The notes under the pieces: model-generated
What the model was told of the DNA's origin: nothing
The model's input: the letters and a program-made list of their open reading frames with translations, nothing else
Database searches by the model: none
Program-made: the position numbers and the translations under genes
NCBI GenBank assembly: GCA_036375895.1
Contig: DASVBJ010000289.1
Location: forward strand, 1-9,587
DNA length: 9,587 nucleotides
From: DASVBJ01 sp036375895
GTDB lineage: Bacteria; Actinomycetota; Actinomycetes; JACCUZ01
Direction: 5' to 3'
Shown: in pieces, positions 1 through 6,241 of the stretch
Position numbering within the stretch: the stretch's first letter is position 1
How the letters are laid out: each line of letters begins with the position of its first letter

Positions 1-1
1 C

Positions 2-994
2 GTCGACGTTCTCCTGGTCGACACCAGACGGCTTGAGTGGCAGGGCAGGACCGACGAGCAGCTCCAGGCCATCGTCACCGGCGCCGTCCAGCTGGTCGCC
101 GTCCACCAGCGGGCGGCGGCCGCCGGCGTCAATCCCGATGAGGTCCTCGCGCTCGTCGCCCCGGTGCCGGTCGAGAACGTTGAGATCGGGCTGACCGCCG
201 GCCGCGGGCCAGACGACAGCACGGCCGCCATCGTGATGACCGCCCTGCTGTTCATTGCCATCATCACCTACGGGAACCTGGTGCTGACCGGGGTGGTGGA
301 GGAGAAGGCCAGCCGGGTCGTCGAGGTGCTGCTGGCCCGCATGCCGGCCCGCAACCTGCTCGCCGGCAAGGTCGCCGGCATCGGGCTGCTCGGGTTCGCC
401 CAGTTCGTCGTGACCGCGCTGGCGGCGCTGGTCGCCACCCTTGTGGTCGACTCCGTCGATCTCCCGGCCGTCAGCGGCGGCGTGCTCGCCTGGGTGGTCG
501 TGTGGTTCGTGCTCGGCTACGCCCTCTACGCCATGGCGTACGGCGCGCTCGGCTCCCTCGCATCGAGGACCGAAGACGCGCAGAGCGTCGCGGGGCCGGT
601 CGGCTATGTGCTGATCGCCGCGTACTGGACCTCGTTCATCGCGGTCAGCGAGGACCCCGACGGCCTCTGGTCCCGGCTGCTCTCGTACTTCCCTGCGACC
701 GCGCCGCTCGCGATGCCCGGACGCATCGCGCTCGGCGCCGCGGCGTGGTGGGAGCCGCTGCTCGCGGTCGTCCTCACGCTGGCCGCCATCGCCGGCCTGG
801 TCGTGCTCGCCGGGCGGGTGTACACCAACGCGATCCTCCACACCGGACCCACCCTGCGGTTGCGGGACGCCTGGCGCAGCGAGCCGGCGCCGTCCTCGCC
901 GACACCAGGCATCCCGACGGGCCTCTCGGACCATCGGACCAGGCGGTTGCCACGACCGTTGCTGCCTGGCCGCCACCGACCAAGGTCCCCCTAG
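2..994 (+). CDS. ABC-2 type transporter permease (NatB-like), 5' end outside window
   Basis: The frame is open from the left edge, so the start codon lies outside the window; an internal GTG at 164 is not the true start. The 330 visible residues begin with part of an extracytoplasmic loop. About five hydrophobic segments follow, near fragment residues 75-96, 125-149, 160-184, 195-216 and 251-274. After the first comes EEKASRVVEVLL (about 100-111), a hallmark of the ABC-2/NatB permease family (COG1668 type). Such proteins form the membrane channel of an ABC exporter. The ATPase partner is normally the adjacent upstream gene, which is not visible here. The substrate cannot be inferred; sodium or drug export is known for relatives. 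The protein should end soon after TLRLRDAWR (about residue 292), but it continues for roughly 37 Pro/Arg/Ser-rich residues. That tail may be a natural extension or readthrough after loss of an original stop. Confidence 0.88.
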   Translation, partial: VDVLLVDTRRLEWQGRTDEQLQAIVTGAVQLVAVHQRAAAAGVNPDEVLALVAPVPVENVEIGLTAGRGPDDSTAAIVMTALLFIAIITYGNLVLTGVVEEKASRVVEVLLARMPARNLLAGKVAGIGLLGFAQFVVTALAALVATLVVDSVDLPAVSGGVLAWVVVWFVLGYALYAMAYGALGSLASRTEDAQSVAGPVGYVLIAAYWTSFIAVSEDPDGLWSRLLSYFPATAPLAMPGRIALGAAAWWEPLLAVVLTLAAIAGLVVLAGRVYTNAILHTGPTLRLRDAWRSEPAPSSPTPGIPTGLSDHRTRRLPRPLLPGRHRPRSP

Positions 995-1133
995 CGCCAG
1001 GGACGCCGGGTTGCCCCTCGTTCCGTTGCTCGTGACGGTGGCGGCGGCGCGTCGCTCGGGCTGCTTCTGCGCGACAAGCTCCCGCTGAGCTGCGATCGTG
1101 TTGCCAGATCCCGCGGGGGTCGATGGGGGCCGA

Positions 1134-1502
1134 ATGTTTCGGGTCTTGCTGGTCGGCTTTCTCATCGCACACGGGTTGGTTCACGTCGCTCTCTGGGCGC
1201 CGAAGTACGACCCGGAGACGGCGGCTTTCGACGCGTCCCACTCGTGGCTGATCGGTGACCGACGGAGGCTCGCGCAGATCCTCGCGTTCTCTGCGGCGGT
1301 GGTTCTCGTCCTGGCTGGCCTCGCCTTGGGGATTCACGGCAGCTGGTGGCGGCCGACCGCGGTGGTCGGACTGACTGTCTCGACAGCGCTACTGCTTCTC
1401 TACTTCAACCCGTGGTACCTGTTCATCCTCGCCGTCAACGGCGCCCTGATCGTGGGCATCACGTGGATGGACTGGCCGTCCACGTCGACGGTCGGGGCCT
1501 GA
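1134..1502 (+). CDS. Small four-helix membrane protein of unknown function
   Basis: This is a 122-residue hydrophobic protein with likely membrane helices at residues 3-21, 45-67, 72-91 and 94-112. Conserved-looking features are AHGLVHVALW in helix 1, the FDASHSWLIGD loop (about 32-42) and YFNPWYLF between helices 3 and 4. I recognise this as the style of a common uncharacterised actinobacterial membrane protein, but I know no function. The frame also permits a GTG start at 1098. I prefer ATG 1134 because a GGGGG run lies just upstream and because helix 1 then starts at the N-terminus. The extra 12 residues are polar and have no ribosome binding site before them. It stands alone: 139 nt separate it from the permease, and it converges on hppD. 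Confidence 0.72.
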   Translation: MFRVLLVGFLIAHGLVHVALWAPKYDPETAAFDASHSWLIGDRRRLAQILAFSAAVVLVLAGLALGIHGSWWRPTAVVGLTVSTALLLLYFNPWYLFILAVNGALIVGITWMDWPSTSTVGA

Positions 1503-1525
1503 TCCCGTGTGCTGAGGGCTGTTCG

Positions 1526-1586
1526 GCAGCAGGCGGAGCGGTGCGACAACAGGTGTCTACGCCTGCTGCGGCACCGCTCCGCCTGC
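1526..1586. terminator. Large GC-rich inverted repeat between convergent genes, possible bidirectional terminator
   Basis: The arms 1529-1544 (GCAGGCGGAGCGGTGC) and 1571-1586 are perfect 16-bp reverse complements around a 26-nt loop. The loop itself contains GACA-ACAGG-TGTC. A second perfect stem is possible between 1526-1535 (GCAGCAGGCG) and 1560-1569. It shares the left arm, so only one stem can form at a time. The element sits between the 3' ends of the membrane protein gene and hppD, where a bidirectional terminator would be expected. Neither strand has a T-run after the stem, so it would have to be a hairpin-only terminator. An RNA-stability element or an intergenic repeat is the alternative. 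Confidence 0.5.
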
Positions 1587-1623
1587 CACGCGTGGTCGAA
1601 CGACAGGCGGTGGGTGGGCCTTG

Positions 1624-2841
1624 TCAGAGGTTGCCGCGGCGCTCCTGCTCGCGCTCGATCGCCTCGAAGAGCGCCTTGAAGTTGCCCTTGCCGAAGCCCA
1701 GTGAGCCGTGCCGCTCGATCAGCTCGAAGAACACGGTCGGCCGGTCGCCGATCGGCCGGGTGAAGATCTGCAGCAGGTAGCCGTCCTCGTCGCGGTCGAC
1801 GAGGATGCCGCGCTTCTGCAGCTCCTCGATCGGCACGCGCACCTCGCCGATCCGGGCGCGCAGCTCGGGATCCTCGTAGTAGCTGTCAGGCGTCGACAGG
1901 AACTCGACGCCCTCCTCGCGCATGCAGTCGACGGTGCGAAGGATGTCGCCCGTGGCGAGCGCGAGGTGCTGCGCCCCCGGGCCCCGGTAGAACTCGAGGA
2001 ACTCGTCGATCTGCGACTTCTTCTTGGCGATGGCCGGCTCGTTGAGCGGGAACTTGACCCGGTGGTTGCCGTTCGCGACGACCTTCGACATCAGCGCGGA
2101 GTAGTCGGTGGCGATGTCGTCACCGATGAACTCCGCCATGTTCACGAAGCCCATGACCTTGTTGTAGAAGCCGACCCACTCGTCCATGCGACCGAGCTCG
2201 ACGTTGCCGACGACGTGGTCGAGGGCCTGGAAGAGCCGCTTGGGCGCACCCGGACGCTTGACGTACGACGAGGTGCGGGCCACGTAGCCCGGCAGGTAGG
2301 GCCCGTCGTAACGCGACCGGTCGACCAGGGAGTGCCGGGTGTCGCCGTACGCCGCGAGGGCCGCCATCCGCACGGTGCCGTGCTCGTCGGAGACGTCGTG
2401 CGGCTCCTCCAGGACCACCGCGCCCTGGCCGCGGGCATGCTCGACACACTTGTCGACATCGGGCACCTCGAGGGAGATGTCCGCGACGCCGTCACCGTGT
2501 GCGCGGTGATGGTCGAGCAGCGGGCTGGCAGGGTCGACCCCGCCCTTGATGACGAAGCGGCACGAGCCGCTCTTGAGGACGAACGCCTTGTGGTCGCGGT
2601 TGCCGGTCTCCGGGCCGGAGTAGGCGACGATCTCCATGCCGAACGCCGACTCGTAGTAGTGGGCGGTCTGGGTGGCGTTGCCGACCACGAATACCACCGC
2701 GTCCCAGCCCGTCACCGGGAAGGGGTCGGCGCTCGCGTCGTACTCCACCAGGCCGACGAGCTGCTTGAGCTGGTCGAGGTCCAGCTCGGCGGCCCGCTCC
2801 TGCGGGGTGAGGGCCGGGGGGGTCGTGGCGTCGGCGGTCAT
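1624..2841 (-). CDS. hppD: 4-hydroxyphenylpyruvate dioxygenase
   Basis: This Fe(II)-dependent, cytoplasmic, 405-residue enzyme converts 4-hydroxyphenylpyruvate to homogentisate in tyrosine catabolism. It has the two vicinal-oxygen-chelate domains of the family. The N-terminal domain (about 42-175) starts at GWDAVVFVVGNATQTAHYYE. The catalytic C-terminal domain begins at about 203 (FQALDHVVGNVELG). The three metal ligands are visible: H209 (LDHVVGN), H292 (GAQHLALAT) and E373 (VFFELIER). The C-terminal gating-helix signature GFGKGNFKALFEAIEREQ is intact at 382-399, and length is normal. The ATG at 2841 follows a purine-rich CGGAGA about six bases upstream. It is divergent from an Lrp/AsnC regulator, an arrangement seen in other actinobacteria, and is probably controlled by it. 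No homogentisate dioxygenase or fumarylacetoacetase gene is in the window, so the downstream steps must lie elsewhere. Confidence 0.98.
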   Translation of the reverse strand: MTADATTPPALTPQERAAELDLDQLKQLVGLVEYDASADPFPVTGWDAVVFVVGNATQTAHYYESAFGMEIVAYSGPETGNRDHKAFVLKSGSCRFVIKGGVDPASPLLDHHRAHGDGVADISLEVPDVDKCVEHARGQGAVVLEEPHDVSDEHGTVRMAALAAYGDTRHSLVDRSRYDGPYLPGYVARTSSYVKRPGAPKRLFQALDHVVGNVELGRMDEWVGFYNKVMGFVNMAEFIGDDIATDYSALMSKVVANGNHRVKFPLNEPAIAKKKSQIDEFLEFYRGPGAQHLALATGDILRTVDCMREEGVEFLSTPDSYYEDPELRARIGEVRVPIEELQKRGILVDRDEDGYLLQIFTRPIGDRPTVFFELIERHGSLGFGKGNFKALFEAIEREQERRGNL

Positions 2842-2889
2842 GCGGTCTCCGTTTCCTGTCGACGTGTGGATCGATGCAAGCGGATCCGG

Positions 2890-2930
2890 ACAACGTGCGC
2901 AACATGACCACCGGTGGGTGCGCAGGTTGT
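2890..2930. promoter_or_regulatory. Interrupted inverted repeat in the hppD / Lrp-family divergent promoter region
   Basis: ACAACGTGCGCA (2890-2901) and TGCGCAGGTTGT (2919-2930) are inverted copies matching at 11 of 12 positions, separated by 17 nt. The spacer holds a perfect 10-bp palindrome, CCACCGGTGG (2908-2917), whose centre is offset by about 2.5 bp from that of the outer repeat. The site lies 38 bases upstream of the regulator's ATG and 48 bases upstream of the hppD start. A TACAGT at 2930-2935 could be the -10 of the regulator gene, in which case the repeat overlaps its core promoter. I see no convincing -35 for either gene. Lrp/AsnC proteins commonly bind repeated or palindromic sites in such shared regions, so operator function is inferred. 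Confidence 0.5.
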
Positions 2931-2968
2931 ACAGTCCCTAACCCACCTGCCTGGACGAGGTGAGCAAC

Positions 2969-3472
2969 ATGACCATTGCCGTCGACGACCTCGACGCCCG
3001 GATCATCGAGGTCTTCGCCGCCGAGCCGCGCGTCGGTGTCCTGGAGTGCTCGCGCCGGCTCGGCGTGGCCCGTGGCACCGTGCAGGCCCGGCTCGACCGG
3101 ATGGGCCGTGAGGGTGTGATCCGCGGCTGGGGCCCCCAGCTCGACCCGGCCGCGATCGGGTACGGCGTGACGGCGTTCGCCACGCTGGAGATCAGCCAGG
3201 GTGAGGGCCACGACGCCGTCGCGAGACACCTCGCCTCCATCCCGGAGGTGCTGGAGGCGCACACGATCACCGGCTCCGGCGACCTGATCGCCAGGGTGGT
3301 CGCCCGGTCCAACGCCGACCTGCAGCGAGTCATCGACCGGCTCGTGGCGGCCCCCGGCATCGTGCGGACCTCGACCGTCATCGCCCTGGCGACCCAGGTC
3401 TCCCCGCGCGAGCTGCCGCTCCTGCGAGCCGCGGTCGCGGCCGCCCGAGGTCAAGACCCGGGCCCCGGCTGA
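2969..3472 (+). CDS. Lrp/AsnC family transcriptional regulator
   Basis: This is a 167-residue DNA-binding regulator. Residues 5-60 form the AsnC-type winged helix: LDARIIEVFAAEPRVGVLECSRRLGVARGTVQARLDRM is split as usual, with the recognition helix near GTVQARLDRM (36-45). Residues about 66-140 form the RAM ligand-binding domain, which includes the family-typical TGSGDLIARVVA (101-112) used for effector binding and oligomerisation. An in-frame GTG at 2960 is possible. I chose ATG 2969 because GAGGTGA ends five bases before it and makes a good ribosome binding site, which would be coding sequence if the GTG were used. The divergent neighbour hppD is the most likely target, with an amino acid or its keto acid as effector. 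Effector and autoregulation are inferences. dacB starts 52 nt downstream on the same strand and may share the transcript. Confidence 0.93.
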   Translation: MTIAVDDLDARIIEVFAAEPRVGVLECSRRLGVARGTVQARLDRMGREGVIRGWGPQLDPAAIGYGVTAFATLEISQGEGHDAVARHLASIPEVLEAHTITGSGDLIARVVARSNADLQRVIDRLVAAPGIVRTSTVIALATQVSPRELPLLRAAVAAARGQDPGPG

Positions 3473-3524
3473 CGATGACCGGGAGGACGGCGTCTCTCGC
3501 CGGAAGCGACAGAAAGAGAACCGC

Positions 3525-4817
3525 ATGCCCTCCCGCACCACCCGCGCCGCCCTCGCCGCAGTCGTCGCCAGCCTGACCGCCGCGACCCTGCTGCAGACCC
3601 CCGCGACGGCCGCGACCGCCCCCGAGACGGTCGCCCAGCAGCCCACGACCCACGCGGCGACGCTGCCCCCGCTGTCGGCGTCCGACCAGCGCATGGTCAC
3701 CATGCTGACCCGCCGAGACGACAACCCCGCGCTCGGGCGCGACCTCGCCGGGGTGGTCACCGACGCGGCCAGCACGCGGGTCCTCTACGCCGCCACGCGC
3801 TTCGAGCGCCAGCTGCCCGCCTCGACCGCCAAGCTCCTCACCGCGGTGAACGTGCTGCAGTCCTACGGCCCCGCCCACCGCTTCACCACGACGGTCCGGA
3901 AGGGCAGGTACTGGTCGCAGGTGACCCTGGTCGGCGGCGGCGACCCGTCGCTGTCCAGCAGGTCCCTCGACGCGATGGCCGCGTACACCGCGACCGCCCT
4001 CAAGGCCCACGGCGTCAAGCGGGTCGCGGTCTACGTCGACGACTCGCTGTTCCCCGCCCCGTCGCTGGCCTACGGCTGGCAGAGCACGTACGTGCCCGGC
4101 GAGGTGCGACCGGTGCGCGCGCTCGTGGTCAACCAGCACCAGGTGTGGGACACGTCGATCGACGCGGGCAAGGTGTTCGCCGGGCGGCTTGCCGCCCGCG
4201 GGCTGAGCATCGCGACGGTGGCGCGGGCGCGCGCCGTGTCGGGCTCCCCCGTGCTCGCCGCCAGCTCCGGACGGCGCCTCGACAGCATGGTCGGCACGAT
4301 GCTGCGCAGCAGCGACAACGACTATGCCGAGGCCTTCCACCGGCTGGTCGCGCTCAAGACCGGCTACCCCGCCACCTGGTCCGGCGCCGCCGCCGCGCAG
4401 CGCTCCGTGCTCAGGGGGCTCGGCGTCGATCTCGGCAGCTCCTCGATGTACGACGGGAGCGGGCTGTCGCGGGCCGACCGGCTCACCCCCCAGCAGCTCG
4501 CCGCGGTGCTGACGCTCGCGGTCGACGGCGGGCACCCGCGGCTCGTGTCCCTCCCCGGGGCGCTGCCGCTGGCCGGACGGTCCGGGACCCTGGCGCCGGA
4601 GTTCAAGCGCTACACGACCTGGCCGACCAGCTGCGCCGCCGGAAATGTGCAGGCCAAGACCGGCTCGCTGAGCGGGGTGGTCTCGTTGGCCGGCTACGCG
4701 CGCGGAGCCGACGGCCGGACGAAGGTGTTCGCCTTCCTGCTCAACGGTGTGCCGTCGACGCTCACGACCAGGCAGGCAGTCGACCGGCTCGCCACCACGA
4801 TCACCGGCTGCTGGTAG
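3525..4817 (+). CDS. dacB: Secreted D-alanyl-D-alanine carboxypeptidase/endopeptidase (PBP4 family, peptidase S13)
   Basis: This is a 430-residue low-molecular-weight penicillin-binding protein that trims peptidoglycan stem peptides outside the membrane. Residues 1-30 are a Sec signal peptide (R4-T-T-R, hydrophobic core, then ATAATA, a likely signal-peptidase I site). The serine-peptidase triad of motifs is complete: S100-T-A-K103, S263-D264-N265 and K378-T379-G380. PBP4-family signatures LVGGGDPSL (135-143) and YDGSGLSRADRLTP (309-322) are present. About 160 residues separate the first two motifs, as expected for a class C PBP with inserted domains. The mature protein has exactly two cysteines, C370 just before KTG and C429, the penultimate residue. 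The ribosome binding site before the ATG (AAAGAGAA) is weak. The gene converges on the lacI-type gene and the last 17 bp overlap it. The tilS/hpt/ftsH genes I would expect beside many actinobacterial dacB genes are absent here. Confidence 0.95.
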   Translation: MPSRTTRAALAAVVASLTAATLLQTPATAATAPETVAQQPTTHAATLPPLSASDQRMVTMLTRRDDNPALGRDLAGVVTDAASTRVLYAATRFERQLPASTAKLLTAVNVLQSYGPAHRFTTTVRKGRYWSQVTLVGGGDPSLSSRSLDAMAAYTATALKAHGVKRVAVYVDDSLFPAPSLAYGWQSTYVPGEVRPVRALVVNQHQVWDTSIDAGKVFAGRLAARGLSIATVARARAVSGSPVLAASSGRRLDSMVGTMLRSSDNDYAEAFHRLVALKTGYPATWSGAAAAQRSVLRGLGVDLGSSSMYDGSGLSRADRLTPQQLAAVLTLAVDGGHPRLVSLPGALPLAGRSGTLAPEFKRYTTWPTSCAAGNVQAKTGSLSGVVSLAGYARGADGRTKVFAFLLNGVPSTLTTRQAVDRLATTITGCW

Positions 4818-5880
4818 GCGCCGGGCCGGTGCTGTCCCGCACGACGAGCTCGGTGGGCAGCAGCACGTGCCGCGCCCGGGAGGCGCGGCGCCCGGCGCCC
4901 GGGGAGTCGGCGGCGTCGATGGCCGCGAGCACCGCCCGGGCGGCGACCCGCGCCTTCTCGTCGACCGGCTGACGCACCGTCGTCAGGGCGGGCCGGGTGC
5001 GCGCCGCGAGCGGCGCGTCGTCGAAGCCGACGACGGACAGGTCGGTGGGGACGCGGACGCCGCGCGCCTCCGCGGCGTGCAACGCGCCGAGCGCCAACAG
5101 GTCCGACATGCACAGCAGCGCGGTGGGCGGCTCCGCGCGCCCGAGCAGGAGCTCGGCGGACCGGCGGCCCTCCTCCTCGCCGTTGTTCGGCTGCTTGACC
5201 ACCACCGGCTGCAGGCCGGCGGCCTGCAGCGGCTCGAGCCAGCCCCGCAGCCGTTCCCGGATCACGTGGTGCGCCTCGTCGGCGGCGACGTCGACGACCT
5301 CGTCGTAAGGGCCCGACGTCGCCTCGGTGATGATGCCGACCCGCCGGTGGCCGAGGGCGAGCACGTGCTCCGCCGCGGCCCGCGCCCCGGCGCGGTCGTC
5401 GATGTTGACGCTGGGTACGCCGGGCTCCGCCACCTGGTCCACGAAGACCAGCGGCACATCGCGGCGGCGCAGCCAGTCGAGCGCGGGAGAGTCGGCGTCG
5501 ACGCTGTACACGACGGCACCGTCGAGCACGACGTCGCGGGCAGGGACCCGGCCGGTGCCGCGCGGCGAGGACAGCAGGGTCATGGCGACGCCGGACGGCT
5601 CGAGCTCGGCGGCGACCGCGCCGAGGAAGCGGGTGGCCACCTCGTCGGTGAACGCGTAGCTCAGCGAGTCGGTGAGCAGGAACCCGATCACCCCGCTGCG
5701 CCCGCAGGCGAGTGCCCGCGCGGCCGGGTCGGGACCGCAGTAGCCGAGCTCGTCGGCGGCAGCGAGGATGCGCTCGCGCAGCTCAGCGGAGAGCTGGTCG
5801 GGCCGGGAGAACGCGTTCGAGACCGTCATCCGGCTCACGCCGACCCGGTCGGCGACCGTCTGCAGCGTCACCCGGCCCAT
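4801..5880 (-). CDS. LacI family transcriptional regulator
   Basis: This is a 359-residue repressor-type protein. Residues 4-25 are the LacI helix-turn-helix (TLQTVADRVGVSRMTVSNAF). The hinge-helix region PAARALACGRS (52-62) follows, and then a periplasmic-binding-protein-like effector domain from about 63 to 347. That domain includes the conserved VGIITEA, LLCMSDLLALG (255-265) and LSVVGFDDAPLAARTRPALTTVRQP blocks. Such regulators usually respond to a sugar or nucleoside, but no sugar transporter or hydrolase is nearby, so the effector is unknown. I place the start at ATG 5880, four residues before the HTH. An in-frame GTG at 5889 is also possible; GGAGG lies 13 bases before it and 22 bases before the ATG, neither ideal. 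The frame stays open far upstream, but those residues are antisense to other features. The gene follows a 64-aa protein gene by 41 nt on the same strand and probably shares its promoter. Confidence 0.93.
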   Translation of the reverse strand: MGRVTLQTVADRVGVSRMTVSNAFSRPDQLSAELRERILAAADELGYCGPDPAARALACGRSGVIGFLLTDSLSYAFTDEVATRFLGAVAAELEPSGVAMTLLSSPRGTGRVPARDVVLDGAVVYSVDADSPALDWLRRRDVPLVFVDQVAEPGVPSVNIDDRAGARAAAEHVLALGHRRVGIITEATSGPYDEVVDVAADEAHHVIRERLRGWLEPLQAAGLQPVVVKQPNNGEEEGRRSAELLLGRAEPPTALLCMSDLLALGALHAAEARGVRVPTDLSVVGFDDAPLAARTRPALTTVRQPVDEKARVAARAVLAAIDAADSPGAGRRASRARHVLLPTELVVRDSTGPAPTSSR

Positions 5881-5921
5881 GACACCCACTCGCCGGGGGT
5901 GTCCTCCGACCCGCTCATCCT

Positions 5922-6116
5922 CTAGACCGCTGCCGGCGTGACCGCGTCGCCCGCCCGGTGCAGGACGCCGGCGATGGCGAGCCGGATCCTGCGCGTGGCC
6001 GGGGTGGCCGGCGCCCTCGGGGGCTCCGGTACGACGGGCGCGTGCGGGAGGGCGCTGCGAGCCAGGTCCTCGACGTTGCGACGGGACACGCCCGCCGCGA
6101 AGGGGAGCAGTGACAT
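5922..6116 (-). CDS. Small 64-residue protein of unknown function
   Basis: I do not recognise a named family. The protein starts MSLLPFAAGVSRRNVEDLARSA split over a short hydrophobic start and a charged helix (about 11-24). It continues through a Pro-rich linker (PHAPVVPEPPRAPATPAT, about 27-44) to an amphipathic basic C-terminal helix, RRIRLAIAGVLHRAGDAV (about 45-62). It has no cysteine, no signal peptide and no clear membrane span. The ATG at 6116 is well supported: AGGAG ends six bases upstream and a near-consensus promoter lies 41 bases upstream. A longer frame to 6185 would run through that promoter and is rejected. The strong expression signals argue that this is a real gene despite its size. 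It precedes the lacI-type gene by 41 nt. It might act as a small regulator or membrane-associated adaptor, but this is not established. Confidence 0.7.
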   Translation of the reverse strand: MSLLPFAAGVSRRNVEDLARSALPHAPVVPEPPRAPATPATRRIRLAIAGVLHRAGDAVTPAAV

Positions 6117-6143
6117 GACCGTCTCCTGGTGCTCTCGTGCCAA

Positions 6144-6186
6144 CTTCTGTACCGGTACAGTAGACCCGGCTTCTGTACCGGTCAAG
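6144..6186. promoter_or_regulatory. Tandem operator: CTGTACCGGTACAG palindrome plus a 12/14 copy
   Basis: Box 1 is a perfect 14-bp palindrome, CTGTACCGGTACAG, at 6147-6160. Box 2 (CTGTACCGGTCAAG, 6173-6186) matches it at 12 of 14 positions. The 13-mer CTTCTGTACCGGT is repeated exactly at 6144-6156 and 6170-6182, 26 bp apart, so the boxes are in direct repeat. Box 1 overlaps the -10 and box 2 the -35 of the minus-strand promoter, which is the classical layout for repression. A palindrome of this type with a central CpG fits a TetR-family site or a LacI-family site. The lacI-type gene just downstream is the only repressor-type candidate in the same transcription unit. Confidence 0.75.
6157..6185 (-). 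promoter_or_regulatory. Sigma-70-type promoter for the small protein gene and lacI
   Basis: On the minus strand TTGACC (6185-6180) and TACTGT (6162-6157) are separated by exactly 17 bp, close to the vegetative consensus. Transcription would start near 6150 and leave a leader of about 33 nt carrying AGGAG (6127-6123) before the ATG at 6116. This is the best promoter in the window. Both hexamers are embedded in the operator boxes. Confidence 0.72.
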
Positions 6187-6241
6187 AGACTTTTCTGGTC
6201 GGGAGGCGTCGCCCCGTCGGACGAGGCCCACGAGGGTGGGG

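Noticed and set aside
974..1010. GTCCC...GGGAC hairpin at the permease stop codon
   Set aside because: The five-bp stem with a ten-base loop and no T-run is too weak to call a terminator.
1708..2907. Plus-strand open frame of 399 codons
   Set aside because: It is antisense to hppD, whose catalytic residues and family motifs are intact; the plus-strand translation resembles no protein.
3483..3504. CGGCG-TCTCT-CGCCG hairpin between the Lrp gene and dacB
   Set aside because: The stem is only five base pairs with no T-run, which is expected by chance at this GC content.
3378..4535. Minus-strand open frame of 385 codons
   Set aside because: It is antisense to dacB and rich in Gly/Arg/His without recognisable motifs.
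5881..6231. N-terminal extension of the LacI-type gene
   Set aside because: LacI helix-turn-helix domains begin at the protein N-terminus. The extension would run across the small gene, its promoter and the operator in another frame.
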